Shown here in pieces: positions 23,756 to 34,600 of a stretch of DNA of 42,429 bases. Every line of letters begins with the position of its first letter. Position 1 is the stretch's first letter. Position numbers and translations under genes: made by a program. This stretch comes from JBAYJT01 sp041664965. GTDB taxonomy: Bacteria > Pseudomonadota > Gammaproteobacteria > UBA9339. The notes under the pieces are model-generated. The model was not told where the DNA came from. It did no database searches and was given only the letters and a program-made list of their open reading frames with translations. The DNA lies in NCBI GenBank assembly GCA_041664965.1, contig JBAYJT010000010.1, positions 1-42,429 of the forward strand, read 5' to 3'.

Positions 23756-24515
23756 TTATTTTACTCAGCAGCACATAATCTTCCACCCTAAGCTCCTCAG
23801 GACGGCATTTAGGGTCGATATTGAGTTCTGCCCACACTTCCCTAGCCACGAGCTTTTTGAGGCTATTTTGAATGGTTTTGCGCCTTTGATTGAAAGCTTC
23901 GCGCACTACGAGTGAAAAGGCATTTAGATCACAAGGGATTTTCGTCTCAGCTGGACGTGGAATCAAGCGAATAAACGCCGATTCAACTTGAGGAATAGGG
24001 AAAAAGGACTCTTTAAAGACGGGAAAGAGAATTTCCGCACTAAAGTGGTATTGAATCATCACTGAAAGCCGCCCGTAGTCTTTATTGCCGGGGCTTGCCA
24101 CAATTCTTTCTGCCACTTCTTTTTGCAGCATAAAATGCAGATCTCTTATCAAATCACCAAAATTAATTAAATAAAACAAAAGCGGCGTGGAAATATTGTA
24201 AGGCAAATTGCCAACAATGCGCAGTTTATCTCTTTGATAAATCTCGCGAAAATCAAAACGTAAAACATCGAAAGAGTGCAAAAAACACTGTTTTTCCAGT
24301 AGACAAATAGGTTTTAAGATTTCTACTAAATCGCGATCCAGCTCAATCAAATCAAATCTTTTTGTCTTACCTAAAAGCTGACGCGTCAAAGCTCCCTGCC
24401 CTGGCCCAATTTCAACCAAGTGATCATTTGGCCCAGGCGCAACCGCAGCAGCGATCTCTTTAATTACCGCCTGATCTCTTAAAAAATTTTGTCCGAAACG
24501 TTTACGTGGGTGCAT
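23748..24515 (-). CDS. rsmA: 16S rRNA dimethyladenosine transferase RsmA (KsgA)
   Basis: RsmA dimethylates the two adjacent adenines in the 3'-terminal helix of 16S rRNA during 30S maturation. The 255-residue protein has the SAM motif VEIGPGQGALT (about residues 35-45), the acidic motif IELDRDLVE, the catalytic NLPYNIS and the C-terminal helical domain with REAFNQRRKTIQNSL. It starts HPRKRFGQNFL, the family opening. Its ATG lies one base after the stop of the upstream ATPase gene (TAATATG), so translation is probably coupled. The usual surA-pdxA-rsmA-apaG context is absent. Confidence 0.97.
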   Translation of the reverse strand: MHPRKRFGQNFLRDQAVIKEIAAAVAPGPNDHLVEIGPGQGALTRQLLGKTKRFDLIELDRDLVEILKPICLLEKQCFLHSFDVLRFDFREIYQRDKLRIVGNLPYNISTPLLFYLINFGDLIRDLHFMLQKEVAERIVASPGNKDYGRLSVMIQYHFSAEILFPVFKESFFPIPQVESAFIRLIPRPAETKIPCDLNAFSLVVREAFNQRRKTIQNSLKKLVAREVWAELNIDPKCRPEELRVEDYVLLSKIIS

Positions 24516-24516
24516 A

Positions 24517-25641
24517 TTAAACGGCGCATTCAGAATGTTGACGAATAAAGTAAGCTACAGCGGGATCTAAAACACGAAAATAATTATTTGCATCCAAATA
24601 GATTAAATCTAGTTTTCGCAAATCACTTAAGCTTTTTTGCATACTAGAAAGACCCATACCAAGTTTTACTAGAAGGTTCTTACCCTGCGGTTCGTTGGTT
24701 GGTTGACAGGCTAATGCTCCAAGTAATTTTCTTCTATTCAGTGTCAAAAGACTAAGATCATTGGATATCCATACTCCTTGCTGATTTACATATTGCTCCC
24801 ACGCATTTACAACACTCTCCACGGTTGGAGTTTTATCACTACGCCACAAACGGCGACATAGTGCATTAACGTAGTAAGGATGTCTTTCAGTTGAGTGTAT
24901 AACTTCCTCGATAACATCCTCGCTTAATAATTTTCCCCACTTATTTTTAGCCATTTTATTCAAGAAATCATGATAAGAAACTGCACTGATCCGCCCTATA
25001 GTCATCAAATCGCAAAGATGATACAGCGGTCTGGATCTATCACTAAACATTTCATTCAAAAGATGCCTCTTGCTGCCACTAAAGATATAGCTAACATTTT
25101 GACTTCTTTCCACCGCATGTCTTATAGAAGCTTCAATGGTGTGGTTTTCTTCTAACTCACCTATTTGCTGAAATTCATCAAAAACAACAACACAAGATTT
25201 ATTAGATTTAACAGCAAATTGATCTAAAGCTAATAACACCTCCGAAATGCTCTTTTCTGTAGAGTGCTTCGTATTTATTTCCAGTTTTTGCCCCAATACA
25301 CTAAAAGTAAGTTTTGGATTAAGCGCACTAATGGAATCAACCAAAGAACTGCAAGCTGCCTTTGTTTTTGGCAATATAGAACTAACCACCTTAGAAACCC
25401 CTTCCATAACCGCTTTAGTCACATCAGCCTGCGTCAAAACAAAGAAAAAATCGATACATACCCCATGCAAATTATTCTCTTTCAACACCTGCATGATTAA
25501 GCTGGTTTTTCCGTGTCGACGAGGAGCCACCAAAACAATGTGTTCGTGATCCGCTATACTTTGCTTCAAAGCTGCTCTTTCCTTATCTCGGTTGCAAAAA
25601 GAAAATTCTGAGGCAAGGCCTTGCGGAAAGTATTGTTGCAT
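24517..25641 (-). CDS. ATPase_2-family (archaeal-type AAA) ATPase
   Basis: This 374-residue protein has a Walker A of the form APRRHGKTS (39-47), Walker B CVVVFDEFQQ (about 150-160), a sensor-like YIFSGSKRHLL, and the AAA lid region with ERHPYYVNALCRRLW. A winged-helix-like C-terminus (SLSDLRKLDLIYLDANNYFR) follows. This is the layout of the ATPase_2 (PF01637) STAND-like group, whose cellular roles are mostly unknown. I use the ATG at 25641 since GAGG precedes it; the ATG at 25653 overlaps that site. A good promoter lies upstream. It is coupled to rsmA by a one-base gap, and a second ATPase of the same broad type lies 1.2 kb away. Confidence 0.82.
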   Translation of the reverse strand: MQQYFPQGLASEFSFCNRDKERAALKQSIADHEHIVLVAPRRHGKTSLIMQVLKENNLHGVCIDFFFVLTQADVTKAVMEGVSKVVSSILPKTKAACSSLVDSISALNPKLTFSVLGQKLEINTKHSTEKSISEVLLALDQFAVKSNKSCVVVFDEFQQIGELEENHTIEASIRHAVERSQNVSYIFSGSKRHLLNEMFSDRSRPLYHLCDLMTIGRISAVSYHDFLNKMAKNKWGKLLSEDVIEEVIHSTERHPYYVNALCRRLWRSDKTPTVESVVNAWEQYVNQQGVWISNDLSLLTLNRRKLLGALACQPTNEPQGKNLLVKLGMGLSSMQKSLSDLRKLDLIYLDANNYFRVLDPAVAYFIRQHSECAV

Positions 25642-25676
25642 ATTCAACCTCATTACATTAACTATGTTACATCAAA

Positions 25677-25705
25677 AGTGTAGCACAACTAGTGTAATAT
25701 ATCAA
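25677..25705 (-). promoter_or_regulatory. Promoter of the ATPase-rsmA unit
   Basis: On the minus strand TTGATA (25705-25700, 5 of 6), 17-bp spacer, then TGC-TACACT (extended -10, hexamer 25682-25677). The -10 is 35 bp before the ATPase start codon. TTACAC and TGTAA arms flank the area and might form an operator. Confidence 0.65.
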
Positions 25706-25806
25706 TGACTACGTGCACTTACTCCCAAAATGCTATATTGTACACGCCTAAATAAAATTGCAAACCCCGATGCATCACATCTTTTTTTGGTATAAACTAC
25801 CATCCT

Positions 25807-26907
25807 ATGCAAATCTACCTCGTTGGCGGAGCGGTCCGCGATAAATTATTAGGAAAAAAAGCCAAAGAACGCGATTTTGTTGTAGTTGGAGCGATTCCGA
25901 AAGATTTACTTTCTTTGGGTTACCAACAAGTCGGCAAAGGGTTTCCCGTCTTTTTACATCCAAAAACTCACGAAGAATACGCTCTAGCGCGCACAGAGCA
26001 AAAAACTGGCCAAGGCTATACTGGCTTTGAATGTTATACTGGAAAAGATGTGACTTTAGAAGAAGATTTAAAGCGTCGTGACTTAACTATAAACGCCATG
26101 GCAGAAGATTTAGACGGTAAAATTATAGATCCTTATGGCGGTCAAAAAGATCTTAAAAACCATACTTTACGCCACGTTTCCGCAGCTTTCACCGAAGATC
26201 CTCTTAGAGTCTTACGCGTAGCGCGTTTTGCAGCGAGATTCCATAATTTTAAAATTCACCCAAGCACAATGCAGCTTCTTAAAAAGCTCGTTGCTTCTGG
26301 TGAAATAAACTCTCTGGTAAAAGAGCGTGTTTGGCAGGAAACAGCCACCTCTCTCTCTGAACAAGCTCCAGAGCGCTTTTGGCAAGTTTTAGAAGAATGC
26401 AGCGCTCTCGAAATTATACTTCCTGAAATAGAAAAAAATCTTAAAAAAGCTTTAGAGCGCCTCAAGAAAGCTCAAAAGTTAACTAAAAATCCTGAAGTGC
26501 GCTTTGCTGCTTTCTTGTCAGTATTAGACCCAGCATCTATAAGCAAAATCTGCTCACGCCTACGCACACCTAGCACATATCGCGAACTAGCATTACTAAC
26601 TTCTCGCCAATCTTACGCCTTCTCGCATTCTTTAGAACTAAACGCAGAAGAATTGTTAACTCTTCTCGAAAAAGCCGATGCTTTTCGTCGCAAAGAAAGA
26701 TGGCAAAATTTTCTTTTAGCCTCCGAATGCTCCTCCAAACAAATCCCCTCTCCCAATTTTAAATATCTTAAAAAAGCTTATAAAACAGCCTCCAGCATAT
26801 CCGGCGCCGCTTTGGCGAAAAAGAATTTAACGGGAATAGAATTAAAAGAAAATTTAAGAAAGGAACGCGTTTTGGTGCTCTCTGCTGCTTTTAAAAAAAT
26901 CATTTAA
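25807..26907 (+). CDS. cca: CCA-adding tRNA nucleotidyltransferase
   Basis: This enzyme builds or repairs the 3' CCA end of tRNAs. The class II nucleotidyltransferase motifs are all present: LVGGAVRDKLLG at the start, the catalytic ERDFVVVG, the RRDLTINAMA block and the template-type EDPLRVLRVARFAARF. The 366-residue protein lacks the C-terminal HD domain of the E. coli enzyme (412 residues), as in the shorter bacterial CCA enzymes. The ATG has no Shine-Dalgarno but begins at the family start. The last 54 bp overlap the convergent DUF234 ATPase gene. A diverged copy of its 3' end lies at 28512-28560, which suggests rearrangement at this locus. Confidence 0.96.
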   Translation: MQIYLVGGAVRDKLLGKKAKERDFVVVGAIPKDLLSLGYQQVGKGFPVFLHPKTHEEYALARTEQKTGQGYTGFECYTGKDVTLEEDLKRRDLTINAMAEDLDGKIIDPYGGQKDLKNHTLRHVSAAFTEDPLRVLRVARFAARFHNFKIHPSTMQLLKKLVASGEINSLVKERVWQETATSLSEQAPERFWQVLEECSALEIILPEIEKNLKKALERLKKAQKLTKNPEVRFAAFLSVLDPASISKICSRLRTPSTYRELALLTSRQSYAFSHSLELNAEELLTLLEKADAFRRKERWQNFLLASECSSKQIPSPNFKYLKKAYKTASSISGAALAKKNLTGIELKENLRKERVLVLSAAFKKII

Positions 26908-28353
26908 TGTAACCAGTCCGGTCACAATCTCTTCCGAATAAACTGTCTTTTTTAGACCGGCATTAGCGATCATTGCTACAAAAAATTGTTTTCTACAGCC
27001 TGTCTCTTTTTTATAAACCTTAATCTTATTCAACAAGTTGTGATAATACTCCTTATCAACCACAAATGGCTGGTTAGAATATTTTATTTCGCAAATAGTA
27101 ACAGCGTTATCATCACGATCAAACATTAAATCAATTTGGGCTCCAGAATCTTCCCCTCCCTTTTTAGGTCTATGCCGCCATGTTCCCGCAGTAGCCCTAG
27201 CATTAATCTTCAAGGCATGACGTATACTAGACAAATGCTTATAACAAAATGCCTCGAAGGCATAGCCAACCCAGCTGTTGTATTTAGGAGTGCCAATTAC
27301 CATCATCCAGTAATCAGCATTATTCTCTTCTTTGGCTAAAGTTTTTTGTTCCGCTTGCATCCAAGCTAAATAAAAACAGCAATACTCATCTACCACTCGA
27401 TAATATAACCCTTTTTGCTTATGCCCCACTGGAACAAAGCTTGCTATAAAACCGGAATCTTCCAACTCTCGCAGACGTTGAGTCAATCTCCCACCCTTAC
27501 CGGTCAACTTATTAGATTTTTCGATTTGCTTTCTAGATGTTCCCTGTCTAGCACTATTAGCTATACTTATAAGCTCTTTATATGCTTCATGATCTTCAAA
27601 TAAAGATGAAAAAACCTCATCAAATTCACTGAATAGCAACCCATTTTTATTGAAACACAACTTACTAATATTTTCTGCTGCAGATAAACCTTTCTCAATA
27701 TGCTTAAGGTAATGAGGCACTCCGCCTAAAACCATATACAGCTGTAGTATTTGTTCTTTAGTAAGTTTTATACCGCGATATTTTAAAAAAACCTCCACCT
27801 CCGTAATGCTAAATGGCTTTAGCACTATTTTTCTAGTTATTCTGTTGTGTAATCCGCCCCTATCTTTAACTATTTTATTGATAATCCAGGAAGAAGATGA
27901 ACCGCAAATAATCAAATTAATTTTCGCTATGTCAACCCAATAGCGGTTCCAAAAGTAATCCAATGCTTGCTTCAAGCCAGAACGTCTAGCTGCCATCCAA
28001 GGAAACTCATCAAAAAACAAAATAATCTTACGCTCACTTGGCGTACTATTAATGGCTTTTGTCAGTTCTTCTAAAGCGCCCATCCAATTTTTAGGAACTT
28101 CAATGGATGCGCCATTATAAAAAACTTCACCAAGCATTTTAGTAAATTGCTCGAGTTGAACATTCGCTGTAGCATCTTTGATTCCGGTAACATGAAAAAA
28201 AACACAATCCTTTTGTCTGTAATAGTTTTTTATAAGAAATGTTTTTCCAACTCTACGTCGGCCATAAACGGCTATAAATTCGGCTTCATTGGAAGCATAT
28301 GCTCGTTCGAGCTCTTTTTGTTCTTGATTTCTGCCTACAATAAATGTTTCCAT
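26854..28353 (-). CDS. ATPase_2 / DUF234 ATP-binding protein with PD-(D/E)XK-like end
   Basis: This protein of about 499 residues has Walker A GRRRVGKTF (31-39), Walker B IILFFDEFPWM (about 113) and CGSSSSWI as sensor 1. A winged-helix stretch follows (TQRLRELEDSGFIASFVPVG), then the DUF234 C-terminal domain with a nuclease-like QIDLMFDRDDNAVTICEIKY (D ... E-x-K). Such ATPases are common in archaea and scattered by transfer in bacteria; function is unknown. In-frame codons upstream to 28431 would encode residues from an inverted-repeat element, so I prefer the ATG at 28353 (METFIVGRNQ); 28362 is an alternative. The gene sits between cca and a displaced copy of the cca tail and its 3' end is antisense to cca. 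Confidence 0.85.
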   Translation of the reverse strand: METFIVGRNQEQKELERAYASNEAEFIAVYGRRRVGKTFLIKNYYRQKDCVFFHVTGIKDATANVQLEQFTKMLGEVFYNGASIEVPKNWMGALEELTKAINSTPSERKIILFFDEFPWMAARRSGLKQALDYFWNRYWVDIAKINLIICGSSSSWIINKIVKDRGGLHNRITRKIVLKPFSITEVEVFLKYRGIKLTKEQILQLYMVLGGVPHYLKHIEKGLSAAENISKLCFNKNGLLFSEFDEVFSSLFEDHEAYKELISIANSARQGTSRKQIEKSNKLTGKGGRLTQRLRELEDSGFIASFVPVGHKQKGLYYRVVDEYCCFYLAWMQAEQKTLAKEENNADYWMMVIGTPKYNSWVGYAFEAFCYKHLSSIRHALKINARATAGTWRHRPKKGGEDSGAQIDLMFDRDDNAVTICEIKYSNQPFVVDKEYYHNLLNKIKVYKKETGCRKQFFVAMIANAGLKKTVYSEEIVTGLVTLNDFFKSSREHQNAFLS

Positions 28354-28365
28354 AAGATTCATCCG

Positions 28366-28403
28366 GATAGGGACACTTATAACTATATTATACCCGTCCC
28401 TAT
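28366..28403. repeat. TAGGGAC inverted-repeat element, copy 1
   Basis: ATAGGGAC (28367-28374) and GTCCCTAT (28396-28403) are perfect inverted arms enclosing ACTTATAACTATATTATACCC. It is immediately upstream of the DUF234 ATPase start. Confidence 0.75.
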
Positions 28404-28420
28404 TCATAAAATAAATCAAA

Positions 28421-28457
28421 GATAGGGACACCTATAATTACACCATATCCGTCCCTA
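28421..28457. repeat. TAGGGAC inverted-repeat element, copy 2
   Basis: GATAGGGACACCTATAATTA (28421-28440) closes with GTCCCTA at 28451-28457. It is a close sequence match of copy 1, 18 bp away. Confidence 0.75.
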
Positions 28458-28511
28458 AAAAGCAATACATACTCAAAGTGGCTCCAGCAATGAATAATTC
28501 AGGAAAAATCC

Positions 28512-28576
28512 AGGAAATAGAATTAAAATATACTTTAAGAAAGGAGCGCGTTTTGGCGCTTAAGAAGAAAAGATAG
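28512..28576 (+). pseudogene. Displaced copy of the cca 3' end
   Basis: 28512-28560 matches 26831-26879 inside cca at 42 of 49 bases by my count. In frame it reads EIELKYTLRKERVLALKKKR then TAG, against IELKENLRKERVLVLSAAFK in cca. It ends in a stop supplied by the third TAGGGAC element. The two copies bracket the DUF234 ATPase gene as a direct repeat. Confidence 0.75.
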
Positions 28577-28606
28577 GGACACTTATAAGCGAGTTATATG
28601 TGTCCC
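28572..28606. repeat. TAGGGAC inverted-repeat element, copy 3
   Basis: GATAGGGACACTTATAAGCG begins at 28572 and the element closes with GTGTCCC (28600-28606). It lies 25 bp after the stop codon of the giant Ig-like protein (convergent side). Confidence 0.7.
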
Positions 28607-28630
28607 CTCCTAAAATGCACCAAGAAAATC

Positions 28631-31600
28631 TTATTGAACTGTATAAACCAACGTACATCTGTCGGTAGTTTTATCAGGACCACTTGGACCAATAGAAATA
28701 CAAGTACCATTACCATAATCTTTAACAAGACGACCCGTTGTCTTATCAATAAACTTCTTATCTGTCGCATTGTCCACACGACCGCGTAAGTCATCATTTA
28801 CTCTTAATGCCACTCGCGCTTCCCTACCACCATATTGACATACAAAACTATCCGCTGGTTTGATCTCATCGCCATGAGCATAAATCGCTGTAAATTTTGT
28901 ATAATTGGGATTTGGTTCACTTTTATATTTAGCTCCAGTCGTAGTAAAGCTATTACCTAACCCATTGCTTTCAAGAACGTTGGGAGCCCAGCCAAATTCT
29001 GCATCTATTGGTACCGGACATTGTAAGTAAACTCTATGGTAATTCAGTTTTAAATTTACTGTATCAGTATCATAAAGAGCATGTTCAGAATCTGAACTAC
29101 TAGCAACATAGGCAGTCACACTAGCTTCACCAAATTTATGGCTCGGGGTAGTGGTCTTTCCTCCACTCAATATTGCTGCAGTACCATAAGCAATATCACT
29201 AGTATTAAAAACAAAACCCGGATAAAAACTGTGACTATATCTAGGTTCATCCAAAGTAACAGCTATATCATCACCGCCATCTACCTGAGCAGCATCTCCA
29301 CTACCATAGGTCTTAGAAGTTAAAGCGAAACCACTAACTCCTACGTATTGTAACTTAGTTATAGCTGGAGTATCGCCACCGGAATTACTAACCGTAATAA
29401 CATCATCTCCTGCTTTTTTACCATCACGTACTGGAACTTTTTTAATAGTTATTTGAGTATCGCTGTCGACAGAAAACTCTTCAGGTTTTAGATCTGTATT
29501 ACCAACCTTCACTTTACTATCAGTATTGCCAACTTTAAAATGACTTCCCTTAATAGTAATCCTAGAATCGTCTGGTAAAGTTCCACCGCCACTCAATACA
29601 TAAGGCTGACCCATTCCAACTCTTGTTACGCTATCAATAATCGGCGCATCGGAATAAGTAAAATCCGGAGAATCAGCGTAGTCATAATCACCTTGCGCAT
29701 CACTATTTATCACGTGAATTTTAACTGCCCCCTTCTCATGTTGCTTAGTAGTAACTGTAATGCTAGTCGAAGTTTTAGTCTCAGGCTTCAGTTCCACAAA
29801 ATCAGAAAGCTTAACACTAGCTTTATCAAAAATTGCAACAGTTGGATCGGAAGCCGTAATAGTTACATCTGTTCCGCCCGCTATAGGACCGCTAGTTTTA
29901 CTGGTCGGAGCAAAAATCAAACTATAAGAATGAATCTGCAGCTTCTGAGGCTCTGATGTCCCGAGCGGAGTTGTAACCGTAATAATTGGCGTATCCGTTG
30001 CTGGCTTATTTACACCTTTTACGGTAAAACCAGTGGACGTCTTATCAATAATTTGCTCTCCAGTAAAAGCTTTTTCTCCTATTGTCACAGAGGTAACACC
30101 ATCCAAATCCGTACCTTTAATACTTAGATTTTTAGATCCACCACCGCTTAGCCAATTAAAAGGTTGGTCAGCCGTAACAGTAGGAACTTTATAATCAAAG
30201 CCACTTTTCGCAACATCTTTGCCCGGATTAGTAACTGTAATTGCAGCAGAATGGGTAATAGCATTAGCACCACTTTGATGCAATGGCGATGGCGCTTTAA
30301 ATGTAATTTTCTTTAAAGAATCATCTACAGTAACTCCCGACAAATCCCCCTCCTCTCCATGATCCATCACTATATGTACCTTTGGTAGTGAAGCTGGTGA
30401 AGCTTTTGAAAACACTTGGTTACCATCAGCAGCTTCTACTGTAACTTGGTCACCACTTTTACCAGAAAAAGTTGTGATAACAGGAGTACGCGTGATAGTT
30501 ATATCAGCCGGTGTACTAGTTCCTTCTGGAGTAGTTACCGTAGTTGAATAAGTTCCCGCTACTAAATTAGCATTAGCTATAGTTATAGATGTTTCGTCTG
30601 AAGTTACTACCGAGCATGCAGAACAGCCACTTACACTTACCGCATTCGCACCAGCTAATTTGCTGCCATGCAGAACTATAGTTTGATTATCATCTTTTTT
30701 AATGTCCTTTAATAAATGAATAGCCTGCGCAGGAATTATCGGCCTGAATTTGTACGTAAAAAATTGAGTTGCACTATCAGTAGTAGCAGGATCTTGATTT
30801 TGATTCTGCACTGTAACTGGAACTGTGTCTGTAGAATTAGTATCTAAATTTGGCACATTACAAGTAATAGTATGACCATCTACTCTCTTTATATTTTCTG
30901 CTGGCTTCGCACTTTCCCCAGTACCAAAAGTTACATTCAGATTCGGAGCAAATAGTTCGGTCTTGGCAATATTATCCGTAGTAATAATAACAGGGGTACC
31001 CGCAGAACCAGTCGGTTGGTTAAGAGTTAAACCGTGATAATGCACATTAAAAGATCCTTCCGCAGAACCAGCTGTCGTGTGTAAATGCACGGATACCGTG
31101 CTTACACCAGATGGCATATTTACATCGGATATCGTCACTCTTTTACCATCTGCTGAAGCGGTAGCTTCACCATGAGAAATAGGTGCACCGCCAACAACAT
31201 CCAACCCATCCAGTGTCATTCCGCTTAAATAATTACCGTAGATAGTAATTTTTCTCTTACCACCATCTTGCAACCAATCGGAACTTTGTCCAGAATCAAT
31301 AGAAGGCGGAAGATCTTTGACCGTTAATGTGGTATTGTCTGTCCACACTTTTGTACCATCATTGAAATTCGCAGTAATTGTGGTTTGTCCACCTTTAACG
31401 CCCGTAGCAATACCAAGTGTTTCCTCAACAGTCGCAACCGCAGTGTCCATAGAAGTCCAGTCAAGATGATCTACATCAATACGCTCAGTCGTTCCATCAG
31501 TGAACTTTTTGAAAGCCATAAATTGCTTTGTCTCATCCACCATTATAGTTGGATTAATGGGGCTGATTTCAATGCCTATTAATTTTGCCGCTGTAACTGT

Positions 31601-34600
31601 CAGAGCAGCAGAATCTGACTTGCCAGACACTGTTGCTGTTATAGTTACTGGCGTGCCTTCGTCTGTCTTATTGACACCTGTTGCTACACCTTTTTCAACT
31701 GTTGCCTTAGTAGCATCACTTGTATGCCACTCAGCTTTATCCGCACTAATTTCGCGGGTACCATCAGCATATGTTCCCATAAGCGTGTAGCTTTGTGTTT
31801 CACCTTTGGCTATGCTCGACGTCTTCGGTGTTATTGCGATACTATTTAACTTAGCCTCTGTAACCGTCAAGGTAGCAGTATCTGACTTGCCAGACACTGT
31901 TGCTGTTATAGTTACTGGCGTGCCTTCGTCTGTCTTATTGACACCTGTTGCCACACCTTTTTCAACTGTTGCTTTTGTAGCATCACTTGTCTGCCACTCG
32001 GCTTGATCAACACTAATTTCATGTTGACCATCACTGTACGTTCCCATCAGTGTGTAACCTTGGGTTTCACCCTTGGCTATACTTGAGCTCTTCGGCGTTA
32101 TCGCTATACTTGTTAGCTCCGCAGCTATAACGGTCAACTTTTTAGGAAGACTGATCTTCTCAGAAAAACTATCCGAATACTTTGCTGTAATATCCGTTAC
32201 ACCCTCTGAAATAGCTGTCACTAAGCCAACGCTATCAATACTCGCAAATCCTGCTTGACTAGAACTCCAAATACAGTTTGGATCTTTAGTCACATCAAGA
32301 ATTTTATCCTCATTAGCAAACTTGGCTTCTGCTTTAAATTGTAGCTGTGAACCTTTCGCAATACTGTCCTTTTCTGCCGTAACAGTAACAGACTCTAATG
32401 CGTTATAAGTGTAATGATCACCTTGTAAAGTGGCTGCCTGACCATCTGGTAAATTAACAACAACATCTGCTGGACCGGCAGCATGCGCCGTAGTTTCGCA
32501 AACAATTTCTGTTGCGGAAATCGACTTAACTGTAGCTGACGATCCAATTGTTACAGTAGCCCCAGAAACAAAATTCTCACCTGTTATTTTAACCTCTGTA
32601 CCGCCAATAGTCGGACCATGGTTTAGATCTATTGAAGTAATCTTTGGCGTCTTAGCTGTATATTGGATATTACATTTCGCGAAATCTTTAGCTAAATTGG
32701 TAACCAAAATCACCGCACTAACTTCTTCATTTGCATTATTTTTCTCATTTGTCGATGGAGCTTCGAAAGTGATTTCCTTCGAAGAAACAAATTGAACATT
32801 CTCACCAGATTTACTATAACCATCAAATTGTACTTCTACCGTAGGCAAATGATCTTTATCGAAAACACCTTCATCTGCTGTTATAGTAACTAATTGTTTA
32901 TACACCACTACGTCTGGCTTTGCCTGAATCGCACTACGAGTAACTTCAATATTAACCGGATCGCTATCGCCACCATCTGTTGTTACCACTGTAGCGTAAG
33001 TACCTGTTGGCAAATTAAGATCTTTTATAGTTATTTCTTTGTCAGCTTTACTTGCAGGTGTAATGTTGTCTAGATCACCAATTTTAACTTTACTGGCTGT
33101 CTCCAAATTTTCACCCTTAATTGCAAACTCAGATATCGCTCCCTCTTCTAACCAATTGTACGTTTTAGACGCAACAGCCGGTGTTTGAGCTGCATATTCA
33201 ATCGACGTTAATGCGCTATCTCCTGCAGGATTAGCTACAGTTACAACAGCGCTGACTACTTCATTAGCACCGACTTGTGGTTTAATCGTCGTAGGTGCTT
33301 CAAAAGTTAAGCTTTTACCGTCATGACTCACGCTCAACACTGTAGCCGGCATATCATGGCCATCAAAATCAAAATGTACATTGATTGTTGGCCACGCGGT
33401 ATCTGAGAACACAGCACCTTTAGCGTCTTTAGCATTAATCGTAACAAGACCGCCTTTCACTTTACTTTTAAATTCACTTGTAATAGGACTACGATTAATC
33501 GTAATATTTACTGGCTTACTTGCGCCACCATCTGTTGTAACGGTTACACTTGGCGTACCAGCGTCTAAATTAATATCCTTCAAAGTTACTGAAGTTTTAT
33601 CCTTGCTATCTGGCGTGTAATCTTTACCAGCTATAGTGACTTTACTTGCTGTTTCTAAATTATCGCCAGACAAAACTAGATTATTTACCGCGCCTGTTTC
33701 CAACCAATTAAACTCGGCCGTCTTAACCACTGGCGTTTCAGCATTATAAGTAATTTGCGTATTAACATGATCCCCTTGACCTTGGTCATTAGTAACCAGA
33801 ACATCTGCTACAACTACCCCATTGGCATCAGTTGGTGGAGCAGAAAATGTTAAAATCTTACCATCAGAAGAAACATCAGCATCTACAGGATCATCTAGTT
33901 TTGTACCACTATCATGGCGCTTAACATGAACCACTGGTTTATGAGCATTGTCACTAAATGAATTAACTAAATCAGCTGTCAATTTAACTTTATGTCCAGC
34001 TATATGATCAAAATCTGTATCTACTTTTGCATAAGTAAAGCCCGCTAGATCTGTTTCCGGCGTAGTTCCACCTTCCGTCGCTACAGTAGCTTTAAAAGTA
34101 GCTGAACCTGGATCATGTTTTGGCATGGAATATTTGAAAGAGATATGATATTTGTCAGTATCTTTCGGATCTACTGCAGACGTAACATCTACACTATTAA
34201 ACATCACTGCTGTTTCTTTCTTTAGATTCGCAAGATGATTTCCCTGAATAGTAACTGTTTTTAGACCACCGTCTGGCAAAATCGTTAGAGGCTTAGCGTC
34301 AACTAAAACCGGCTTGGCTGGCACATAAGAAAATGTTGCATCAGCACTGTCGGCAGCCAAAGAATCTTGCTTATTCGTAACATTTATTGCTACTGGAACA
34401 TCGCCAGTATTTTTAGAATCCATATCTGGAATAGTAAACGAGACCTCGCCAGTACTAGTGTCTACAGTACAGGGTGCATCTGGAGCAGATGAACAAGTAA
34501 CTGGTTCTTTATCACCAAATTTAAGCATTGCATCGCTAGTGAAAAGATTAGCTACTGCTGCTGTTGTCTTACCAGTATCTACCGAGCCTCTGATATAAGC

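Noticed and set aside
28354..28431. N-terminal extension of the DUF234 ATPase to 28431
   Set aside because: The added residues are encoded by an inverted-repeat element and have no family match; METFIVGR at 28353 is the usual start.
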